Shown here: piece after piece, positions 10,557-17,426 of the stretch | How positions within the stretch are numbered: the stretch's first letter is position 1 | Layout of the letters: each line of letters starts with the position of its first letter | Assembly: GCA_015143295.1 (NCBI GenBank) | Contig: CM026557.1 | Span: 22,601,760-22,665,759 of the forward strand | Length of the DNA: 64,000 nt | Direction: 5' to 3' | Source of the DNA: Tetracentron sinense | Lineage: Eukaryota; Streptophyta; Magnoliopsida; Trochodendrales; Trochodendraceae | The notes under the pieces: generated by a model | What the model was told of the DNA's origin: nothing | Seen by the model: the letters and a program-made list of their open reading frames with translations, nothing else | Databases searched by the model: none | Program-made: the position numbers and the translations under genes

Positions 10557-11680
10557 TATAATCTTTCATTAACTTTTTGAATTTCTTTGTAATTTTTTTT
10601 ATATTTTATTTATTTGTTAAAATGAGAGAGCATGAAGCTTTCTTGTGAGGCTTACGCCTCCCGCATCTTGAGGTCCTAACGTCTCGCCTCACGCCTCCGC
10701 GTTTTAAAACATTGGTGAGTATTGTATGTTATCAAAAAAAAAAAAACCAAAATTGGAATTTTTATCTTCCAATTCCAATTCTCACCTTTCAATTCCTGCT
10801 ATCCAAATGGGCACAGGGTCATTGACAAAGGAACAGTGCATGACTATCTATATCATATATTTAGTATCAAACCACGAGCGTGGTCTCCCAATTCACAGAC
10901 ACATAAACACAAACACAAGGCAGACATGATTGGGCCATAAAGATCTATAAAAAAATACATTTCATCTTATTTATTCCAGATCATACCTGCGTACTCACAG
11001 ATGAACTGCTCGCGCCGAATGTCCTGAGCCGCGTGCAAGCCCCAACCCTTCCGCCGGTCTTTAACGATTCTCAGTCGAACTGATACCCCTCGCTGAGTCG
11101 ACCGATTCTCACACTCCAATCCGCAACTGCAACCGATTCCACACTCGGTCATCATCCCCCATAACTCCAAATCCAAACCCAGATATTCGGGCTTCAGAGT
11201 CGAACATGGGCATTCGAATTCCTCATCGCCTACTTCAGAACAGCTTTTACAAACACACCCAGAAGCATTTTCGACTGTTTCAGAGATCGAACTCCTCAGT
11301 TTCGAATCAAAAACCGTCAATGTCGTTGAAGACGAATCTGAGATGGGTTTTTGGGGATTTGATCCCCATGACTGTCGCGAACGAGGAAATCCCAGGATAG
11401 GAAAAGGGGTGTAGATGAAAAATGAGTAGGGTTGGTCGTCAATGGTGTTGAAGAAAGGGATAGTGTGGTTCTCAAAGCCTCTGGACGCATCCGAAGCTCT
11501 CTGCGTCGTGATGGATTTTGAAATCTGGTTGAGTGTTTTGCAGGTTGAAGAAACGGAAGCTAGATCGGAAGGATAGAGCCATGGAAGAATCAGTTCTGCG
11601 CACACGAAGAGAAGATGTTCTTGCCTTTTTTCTTCTTCTTTCGTTCTGCAACTGCTCTTCTTTGCTTCTCCGCAAATCAT
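117..11680 (-). CDS. SUVR3: SUVR3-type SET-domain histone-lysine N-methyltransferase (two exons)
   Basis: The gene has two coding exons, 10987-11680 and 117-505, joined by a GT-AG intron of about 10.5 kb (506-10986). The junction splits a Gly codon and keeps the frame, giving 360 residues, close to the usual SUVR3 length. The N-terminus (about residues 22-60) is Leu-rich and F-box-like. A Cys-rich pre-SET region runs from about 141 to 190. The SET domain starts near 199 with GWGLHA and CEYAGELL across the splice. It contains RFINHSC (NHSC at 291-294), which contributes to S-adenosylmethionine binding, and ELTFSYG (about 327-333). A post-SET CxC plus Cys lies at 344-351. Known family role: nuclear methylation of histone H3 lysines; the exact target here is inferred. 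ATG at 11680 was chosen because the upstream in-frame codon is GTG. No break is seen in either exon. The intron is packed with nested transposons, so transcript processing may be affected. Confidence 0.9.
506..2263. other. SUVR3 intron, unique-looking part
   Basis: This part of the intron holds no gene or repeat that I recognise. It has several poly-A/T tracts and no long open frame. The stretch starting near 2041 (GGGCTTGTTTGGATTGC) resembles a MITE end, but I could not pair it convincingly with another terminus. Confidence 0.5.
2264..2600. repeat. Foldback MITE, GCTCATTAAAGG family, copy 1
   Basis: The termini are imperfect inverted repeats built around CCTTTAATGAGC at 2264-2286 and its complement at 2576-2600. 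The inside shares GATAGGGTCTAGT-GAACCCTA and a GAGAGACACGTG block with a second copy at 24022-24376, which lies in the opposite orientation. A partial third copy follows at 2741-2965. There is no coding capacity. It lies in the SUVR3 intron. The superfamily is not clear because no target duplication could be fixed. Confidence 0.55.
2619..2644. repeat. (GT)n microsatellite
   Basis: A run of about twelve GT units precedes TATATAGG. It is a simple repeat in the SUVR3 intron. Confidence 0.85.
2741..2965. repeat. Foldback MITE, GCTCATTAAAGG family, partial copy
   Basis: The segment shares the order of short blocks seen in the full copies: TAGACCATCCGATTAGAC, CTATAGCCTAGGTAGGATCTAGTG, ATCAGATGGTCTAG and a GCGTGTCTATC block. 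The terminal GCTCATTAAAGG repeats are missing, so it is a diverged or truncated relative. Confidence 0.4.
3560..3905 (-). mobile_element. L1-type LINE 3' fragment (RNase H-like tail), inverted copy
   Basis: Read on the minus strand, this resembles the segment at 4365-4735: an RNase H-like coding tail with SKSLIDIL-type sequence, a region corresponding to the VADxLSK motif, then the shared 3' untranslated text around GTTCAAACCCCTA. The frame is broken. The two copies face each other with about 460 bp between them, so the transcript could fold. It is a dead fragment inside the SUVR3 intron. Confidence 0.5.
4365..4735 (+). mobile_element. L1-type LINE 3' fragment (RNase H-like tail)
   Basis: The plus strand reads LGIQELWIEGDSKSLIDIL, the typical beta-strand and Asp motif of the plant RVT_3/RNase H-like domain. 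Further on comes VDKVVNSLSKVGHNFDRLG and a stop (TGA near 4613). A short 3' untranslated region and an A-run (CCCAAAAAAAAA near 4730) follow, as at a LINE 3' end. Only the last domain is present, and the middle contains a poly-A frameshift. Confidence 0.55.
6013..6730 (+). repeat. Tandem repeat of a leader exon-intron unit, about 215-221 bp, three copies
   Basis: Units begin at 6013, 6234 and 6449 with TTATAAAGAAgAGGAAGG-like text followed by CAAGAGGCTAATCTA. In each unit a purine-rich stretch is followed by a donor-like CCAAG-GTAATATTTC or its variant, then a T-rich part, then TTTTAATAG-GTAAGATT, which looks like an acceptor. The simplest reading is a 5' leader exon with its intron, duplicated in tandem ahead of the hAT transposase. 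Confidence 0.65.
6984..9958 (+). pseudogene. hAT transposase (BED finger, DUF659-like core, C-terminal dimerisation domain)
   Basis: A likely start ATG at about 6984 is followed within six codons by TAA. The frame then reads a BED zinc finger (EIAWGYVSEGRDPRDEKKIT, then LCCQKVF and MKQHLAG). The MITE at 7192-7818 interrupts it, and the frame resumes as VESCKKVTHDVRFR. The core continues from 7827, with nonsense codons near 8590, 8661 and 9070. VVHMVTDNAANYVAAG and AAHCLNLILKEIGDM mark the DUF659/RNase H-like part. An intron at 9464-9585 (GT-AG) joins CKIMLP to DEWWRLFG. The hAT dimerisation signature SSSGCERNWSVFERIHSKK then follows. A further small acidic exon ends in DDDDNTWLR and TAA (9956-9958). 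The protein would bind element ends and catalyse cut-and-paste movement, but this copy is dead. Confidence 0.8.
7192..7818. mobile_element. Nested hAT-type MITE inside the transposase gene
   Basis: The element has perfect 18-bp inverted ends CAGTGTAGTCAAGGCGTC and a perfect 8-bp duplication GTTGAATC at 7184-7191 and 7819-7826. Many copies of the palindrome CGCCTAGGCG lie near both ends. The interior is AT-rich and non-coding, with poly-A/T tracts. Removing it plus one duplication restores the transposase frame exactly, so it inserted after the host transposon was already in place. Confidence 0.92.
10088..10177. repeat. 39-bp tandem duplication
   Basis: The unit GACTTTATGATAGTTGCC... at 10088-10126 is repeated with one change at 10127-10165. 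A third partial unit follows. It lies in the 3' untranslated part of the hAT element. Confidence 0.8.
10495..10555. repeat. (CT)n(TA)n compound microsatellite
   Basis: A run of CT units (10509-10526) is directly followed by TA units (10527-10552). It lies in the right arm of the outer MITE, just outside the inner hAT element. Confidence 0.85.
10987..11680 (-). CDS. SUVR3: SUVR3 exon 1 (F-box-like N-terminus, pre-SET, start of SET)
   Basis: This exon codes residues 1-231 plus the first base of Gly232. It ends at the donor GTATGA (10981-10986 read on the minus strand). The pre-SET cysteines (GCVCKSC, CPC, ECGIGCSCGLEC) and the first SET motif GWGLHA are intact. Read alone it would look like a truncated methyltransferase; the missing half is exon 2 at 117-505. 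Confidence 0.9.
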
Positions 11681-11741
11681 CACAATCGTTCCTCAGAACT
11701 CAGAATATAGATATGGGGCTGCAGCCAACAGGTTATTTCTC

Positions 11742-11830
11742 CGGGCTTTTGAATAGGCTGCACTCATGCCAAGCTAACTCAACGGCTCGGCTCGACACAG
11801 CTCAGCTCGTTTGAGCCATTTCAGGTTCGA
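11742..11830. repeat. AGCTC/GAGCT-rich degenerate repeat, left part
   Basis: Just upstream of SUVR3 exon 1, GGCTCGGCTCGACACAGCTC and similar GAGCY steps are repeated. The same style of sequence appears at 12938-13110 beyond two clear insertions (11891-12395 and 12497-12916). The two stretches may therefore be halves of one older element. This is inference only. Confidence 0.35.
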
Positions 11831-11890
11831 ATGGATGAAGCCAAGCTTATACAAAAATTTGATCTCTCTCTCTTCTCTTTGGATCAAAGG

Positions 11891-12395
11891 TAGGGCTGTC
11901 AATGGACCGGATCATGATCCGGATCCGATCCGAATCCGATCCGATTAGCCGGACTTTGGACCCTATATGTGATCCGTCGGATCGGATTCGGATCGGATCG
12001 GTGGAATCCGATTATAATTGGATCGGATCTGGATATAGGGTGATCCGATCCGATTAAAATCCGATCCGATAATAATAATAATTTTTAATTATTTTAAATA
12101 TATTATTTAGATTTTCTATGCATAAAATATTAATTTTTAAAAAAATTAACATTAATTAGTATTAATTAAGGTATTATTAGATTTTTTATTATTAAAATAG
12201 ATTTTTTTTTAAAAAAAATAACCTTACTCGGATCGGATCGGATTCAGATCGGACGATATATAATCGGATCAGATTCGGATCGGTTACTTCATGATCCGAT
12301 GGATCTCAGATCGGATTCGGATCAGTCGGATTCTTAATCGGATCGGATTCGGATCTAGGCAGATCCGGTCCGAATCCGATCCGTTGACAGCCCTA
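11891..12395. mobile_element. hAT-type MITE rich in GGATCGGATC repeats
   Basis: The ends are TAGGGCTGTCAAtGGA and TCCGTTGACAGCCCTA. A perfect 8-bp target duplication ATCAAAGG lies at 11883-11890 and 12396-12403. Both arms consist of many variants of GGATCGGATTCGGATC, facing each other, around an AT-rich core. The 505-bp element has no coding frame. It lies about 200 bp upstream of the SUVR3 start codon and could influence its promoter. Confidence 0.88.
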
Positions 12396-12496
12396 ATCAA
12401 AGGACTACTCCCAAATCTTATATTTGGTACGTGAATATATTAATTTTCTATAAATTCTTATATTATAATTTATTATTAAATATTTTCATTAAATTA

Positions 12497-12916
12497 CTAG
12501 TGGGTGGCACATGCGATGCACGTGAGAGAGAAATGAATGAGTTAATCACAGTTAAAATGAGTTAAAAGGGACACGTGTTAACCTGCGAATGCAATTGAAC
12601 TCGCTAGTGACACGTACGATGCACGTGAGAGTGAGGGGAATGAGTTAACCACAATTAATAAGAGTTAAAAGGGATACGTGTTAACCCACGGGTGCGATTG
12701 AACTCTCCTCGAGTTTAATCGCGATTGACTGTGATTCTAAATAGATAGATGAGCAAGGGTTAGTTTGGGAATTAAATAAAAACATTAAATCAAAGGTAAG
12801 GGGTAGTTTGGGAATTAAAGTAAAACATTAAATCATTGTTTTGTTCTTTTATAAGGGTAGTTTGGGAATTTCAAAAAAATCATCTACGCATGCCTCTCGC
12901 ATTATAATAGTAAAGA
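12497..12916 (-). mobile_element. Short non-autonomous Helitron
   Basis: On the minus strand the 5' end is TCTTTACTATTATAATGCG (from 12916). The 3' end is CACCCACTAG (ending 12497), preceded by a hairpin around CACGTGCATCGCATGTG. The flanking bases are A before and T after, the Helitron target, with no duplication. A second hairpin end, GCTAGTGACACGTACGATGCACGTG, lies about 107 bp inside, so the 3' terminal unit is tandemly repeated. No RepHel coding is present. Confidence 0.7.
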
Positions 12917-12937
12917 TGTAAAATTAAACAGATAATT

Positions 12938-13110
12938 ATGTGAATTAAGCTTGAGCCAATCTGAGCTCAGCTCAACTCGAATAAAGTTTGAGCTCAAACG
13001 TAACTCGAGCTCGATGAAGCTTGTTCAAGCCAATTTCAAGCTTAAACATTTGAGCTAGAGCATGTTCAAGTCAAGCTCAAACTTGGCCAATCTCAACTCA
13101 ATTCAAATAC
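12938..13110. repeat. AGCTC/GAGCT-rich degenerate repeat, right part
   Basis: Repeated GAGCTCAGCTCAACTCG, GAGCTCAAAC and AAGCTTG steps, similar to 11742-11830. No ends could be fixed. Confidence 0.35.
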
Positions 13111-13324
13111 ACTCCTAATTTTGAATTTCAGCAAAAATTCGCCCACGGAAAAATTTTATGAAAATTTAAGAATTTTGACTAAAATATTATAGATTTATTA
13201 TTTTTAGTTAAATTTTAAATTTTAAAAATCAATATTTATTGAAATATATATCCAAACTTTGATATCCTGATCAAAATTTTCAAAAATTTAAGATTTTATT
13301 AAATAAAATAAAATATTAGTTAGA

Positions 13325-13325
13325 T

Positions 13326-13375
<50 letters not shown>

Positions 13376-13377
13376 CC
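13325..13377. repeat. (CA)n(TA)n microsatellite
   Basis: About 13 CA units are followed by about 11 TA units. It lies immediately left of the possible Helitron end. Confidence 0.9.
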
Positions 13378-13385
13378 ATTATTAT

Positions 13386-13435
13386 AATACTAACAGATAC
13401 CCTGTGGGCTGTGCGATGCACGAGAAGCAAAAAAA
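13386..13435 (-). mobile_element. Possible Helitron 3' end
   Basis: On the minus strand, TCGTGCATCGCACAGCCCAC followed by CTGTTAGT resembles the hairpin and terminal CTAGT of the Helitron at 12497. The matching 5' TC end was not found, so this may be a fragment. Confidence 0.4.
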
Positions 13436-13811
13436 TGCAAAAACGTTTTTAATAAGTAAAGAGCATTATAAATAACATTTTATCATTACCAACATAGAAA
13501 ACAACTACTATATCCAGACATCCTTAATTTAATTAGAGGAAAAATGATTTCTAAACAATGAAAGTTACTTCAAAGAGCCATTTAATTGTATGATTGACAT
13601 TGTTATAGTTGACAAATTTGCTACAGAGTAATAAATTGAGATTTGTGTACATATATTTATACACTTACAGTATTAATCTAGACGAATAACTATTTATGAA
13701 AACCATGATATTTTTCTTTTTTGATATCTAATTTGCACTCAAATAAGTCTATACACAAATACTGAGAACTTTAATATTAGTTAAATATTTTTTATTGATA
13801 AGCCTCAAATG

Positions 13812-13813
<2 letters not shown>

Positions 13814-13842
<29 letters not shown>
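13814..13842. repeat. (ATT)n microsatellite
   Basis: About nine ATT units in intergenic DNA. Confidence 0.85.
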
Positions 13843-15300
13843 AGAACCTAATCATAAGAGAAAGTGGAGGCAATCAACAAAAGGATAAACATAGTGACGG
13901 ACTCATGGTCATCCTATTTACAACTACTGGACCCAAAGATGACCCAGATAACAAAGAATTATAAACATGGGTTTGCTGATTCCCTGTTCTTCTCACATGA
14001 GAGGAGTGAACGTGCGAGAAAATGAGCATGAAAACACATACATCTTGCATTGGAGTTGATATTGCCAATGGTTCTCCATAATGTTGAAAGTAGCCTATCT
14101 GTTCATTTGCATCAATTGAAGAGAAACTTGGTTCATTGAATTCCCAAGATGATTACAAAGAGACCCAAATAAGGTTTAAATAAATGATAAAAAAGAGATA
14201 AGTATAGAAAATAAATCAAATCATTCATAATCTAATTTTAATCAAATCTCAATCTCATTATAAATCCAAATCCTTCCAATTGTGATGATGGTAATGATAT
14301 GATGCATCTCATGCATACCATAACCATACATGTACTCTATCACTCTCCCTCAAACTTATGTGGATTTGAAAAATGCATGAGTTTGATACTCAATCAAGTA
14401 AGGTAACCTGCTAGTCATTCCAATGTTATTGAAAATGATAGTTGTCAATCATTGTCATTGTTGATGTGTTGTGTGGAGAGAGAATAATAAGAGTCTCAAT
14501 GGGCTAGACCGCGATTGGTCAAAAAAAGAGGTGGACCTCAAAGGACCATGACCTCAATTGGCCAAATTACTTCTTGGTCAATGAAATGGGTCTCTTTGGA
14601 CCAAATTCGAAATGACATCCGTGATTGTGTCTATATATGGTCTCACCAATTGAGTCACAAGTCTTCAAAATGGCCTCTTTGGGCTTGAAAAGTGAATCCT
14701 GACGATCTGACCTCTAGTCTTACCAAATGGGTCACAGGTCTTGAAATGGGCCTCAATGGGCCAAAAAAAATCATTATTTCTCCCTCTCTTTCTGCCTTTT
14801 TTTCTTACAATCGATAACATTTTTTTTCGGATATATACATCCTTAGAATGACAATGAGATGGTAGCTAACTCATTCCGGCATTGCCACTGATTTACGACA
14901 GCAGCCTCCATGTTCACAACGCAGCAGCCCCCATCTCTCTGGATCTCTGTGCAAGAGATTTTTCCAACGGAGGTCATCTGGCCTTCACAAATCTGAGTTG
15001 CTCCCTCATTCGTATACTCCGTGGAGGTGTTGATGCTAACGTGCTTGCATTGGGATAATATGTTGTAACCGCATTTGAGGAATAGAGAATTTCCAAACAA
15101 ACGACGTTTATCAAAGAAAACAACTCGTCAATTAATCATTTAATGTCTGATGACGGTTGACATCTGATACGTTCAAGACCTCCAAAGCAACCCAACAACA
15201 TCCACATGATCCAAAAACGAGATCTCCTCATTGAGGACTTTTGGCAAGGACTAAGATGACTGCTTAGCAATATGATCTAAATTTTGTGAAACCGATCTCA

Positions 15301-15420
15301 AGGAAAGGAGGTGCTGTCATATTAGCTGAAACCCTTGATGTAAGGAAGCATTTTGTTCCTTCGAGGAAAGAAGGTGCTTTCATATTAGCCGAAAGCCTTG
15401 ATTTAAGGGAGTATTTTGTA
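15301..15420. repeat. 63-bp tandem duplication inside the TRIM element
   Basis: AGGAAAGGAGGTGCTGTCAT at 15301 is repeated with changes at 15364, followed in both copies by ATTAGC-GAAA-CCTTGAT-TAAGG text. It is non-coding. Confidence 0.6.
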
Positions 15421-15482
15421 TTTTTGTTCCTGCATGGATTGGGGGAGGGAGCATGAGTAAAAAAAAACATTTTTAAATAGAA

Positions 15483-15656
15483 AGAGGAGCTCTGCTTCAC
15501 GGTTTTGAGCGGAGCTCCACTTTTTACATTGGGACGGTGGCAATATTATAATTATGTGTGTTGGCAATTGCCCTAGCCTTTCTCAGTAATTACAATCGTG
15601 CCACTACCCTTGTGTAAATAAGGGAGCTCCGCTTCAACATTGTAAAGCAGAGCTCC
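15483..15656. repeat. Foldback MITE with GGAGCTCTGCTT ends
   Basis: GAGCTCTGCTTCACGGTTTT followed by GAGCGGAGCTCC at the left mirrors GGAGCTCCGCTTCAACATTG followed by AAGCAGAGCTCC at the right. Each arm is itself a stem-loop. The element is about 175 bp and is nested within the LTR element 14117-16097. Confidence 0.6.
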
Positions 15657-16427
15657 GGCTCAAAATTAATCTCAAAAAAAAAGATTAATTGAAGTGAGAT
15701 AAAAGACTGTAGAATCAATGATTAGAGGAAAAATAAAATAAAATAGTGCAAACCGGACGGGTGGCAGTGAAGGCCACCTGCCGGAAAGATGACTCCAATC
15801 GAAGGAGATCAAATTAACAAGGAAAAATTAATAGACCAAACTAACCCACTCTAATACCATGAAGAGAAACTTGATTTATTGAATTCTCAAGATGATTACA
15901 AAGAGACCCAAGTAGGGTTTAAATAGATAAGAATATATAGATAAATATAAAAACTCAATCAAATCATTCATAATTTAATGCTGATCAAATCTCAATCACA
16001 ATCTCAATCTCATTCTAAATCCAAATCATTCCACTTGAAATAATGGTAATGATATGGTACATCTCATGCATATCATAACCATACAAGGACTATATCATCA
16101 ATTTCCAAGACAATAATAGTCTATCAGCCTAAGATTGTCTCTGGCAAAGCCAAAAAGGTGGTCTCAGGCAACCACAAATTAAAGGACATGTGGCCTTAAA
16201 AAGGGGAGAAGTCATTCCATTGTCTCCCCATGATTTTGACTTCCCCCCACTTCATATATCTCCCCCTTTATCTCACCATTTTATCAAAATCATGGGGCCC
16301 ATGAAATGACTTCTCCAACCATTTGTCCCCTATCTTGTAGTTGCCCATGAGGAGCCTTTCTAGCTTCGCCAAAGAGAATCCAAAGCCAGTCTATCGTAGT
16401 CGATCTACAAACTAGTTTTAAACTTGG

Positions 16428-16610
16428 GAAGTGATTTAAAACTCACGATAGTACCTACTATCGAGAGTTGGACCATTGGATTCAAGATCCAATGATTTCA
16501 AGCATTAGGTGGGGCACTCATTTAAAGCACAAGACATGGAACCATTGGATATTAAATCCAATGGTTCAGCTCTCGATAGTGGGTACTATCGAGAGTTTTT
16601 CATCACTTTC
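16428..16610. repeat. Foldback MITE, CTCTCGATAGTA family, copy 1
   Basis: The ends GAAGTGATTTAAAACTC... and ...TTTTTCATCACTTTC are inverted. Each is followed inward by a second small palindrome, CGATAGTAcCTACTATCG. The 183-bp element has no coding. Related copies are at 31224 and 31543. Confidence 0.65.
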
Positions 16611-17010
16611 GTTTAGACCTTCCTTAAGTGTCGTAACCTCAGGCCAGACCTGCTGATGCTGATCCCCCTGTTTGCTATTATAAGAAGCAATGATCCCTAT
16701 ACCCCACTCCTCTTTGGTCAAGCGAGGTTGCCCAGTCATCACAATTAAATAATGAACCATTGGGAAAGAGTAGATGAACCATTGGGTCGGTAGGAGAGAA
16801 GGAAATAAGGTGTTTCAATTTCCCAAAAGATAATATTTACAGTGGTTTCATGTAACACATTCAAGAGAGAGAGAAAATTTTGTTATCTAGCTATTGGGGT
16901 TAACAAGTTAAATCTATTAGTTAGGAAGTTAATGTGAATAGAATAAGAGATTTTAAAGAATGAGAAATTTTAGAAATTTTCACAATAGTAACAACTAGGT
17001 ACAAGAACTG

Positions 17011-17426
17011 TTCCATTTGTTTCCATGTACAATATGGGAAAACAAATCAATTTCATGGAAAATGTCAGTTAAACACGTTTGTTTGTATGATGAAATCTTG
17101 CATAAGTAAAATGTTTTATGGAAAATGAACAACTTTTGTGGAAATGACTTACATTTCAAAAATTTGTAAGTTATTTTCCTATAAAATCCCCACTTTTTTA
17201 AACATATTTTAAAGATTACAAAAATACCAATATTCATTAAAAAAAAAATTATTATTCTTAATATTTATTTTTTTAATTTAGTTTTAATTTTTTATCAAAG
17301 TTTTTTCGCCTATTTTCAAGAATGCAAACAACAAAAATTGATTGGAAAATTCATCTTTTATCGTAAAAGTTTTTCTTTTGTAAATGATTTACGCCGTAAA
17401 ATCATTTACGTGCAAACAAACGAAGA
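17011..17426. repeat. MITE-like element with TTTGTTTGCACGTAAAT ends
   Basis: The left end TTCCATTTGTTTCCATGTA and the right end CATTTACGTGCAAACAAACG are imperfect inverted repeats. The inside holds GGAAAATG-type motifs shared with the compact hairpin element at 58688-58831. It is AT-rich and non-coding. Confidence 0.45.

Larger units (their letters stand above)
5217..10714. mobile_element. Outer hAT-type MITE, split by the inner hAT element
   Basis: The left end CAGTGTTTTAAAAAGCG at 5217 pairs with the right end CGCGTTTTAAAACATTG ending at 10714. An 8-bp target duplication GTGAGTAT lies at 5209-5216 and 10715-10722. The arms are rich in GAGGCTTACGCCTC-type palindromes. After removing the inner element (5479-10458 plus one target copy), the original would be about 510 bp with no coding capacity. 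The terminal CAGTG and 8-bp duplication are hallmarks of the hAT superfamily. Confidence 0.8.
14117..16097 (-). mobile_element. Non-autonomous LTR retrotransposon (TRIM/LARD-like)
   Basis: Two direct repeats, 14117-14342 (226 bp) and 15860-16097 (238 bp), start TGATA and end CTCTTCA on the minus strand. A perfect 5-bp target duplication TCAAT lies at 14112-14116 and 16098-16102. Directly inside the right repeat is a primer-binding site, TGGTATTAGAGTGG (minus strand), resembling the usual initiator-Met complement TGGTATCAGAG. A purine tract GAGGGAGAG precedes the other repeat. The roughly 1.5 kb interior has no gag or pol frame. It must have moved with proteins supplied by another element. Confidence 0.85.

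Noticed and set aside
117-11683. Two separate truncated SET-domain genes
   Set aside because: The donor at 10986 and acceptor at 506 join in phase to give a complete SUVR3 of normal length, so one gene with a long intron is the better reading.
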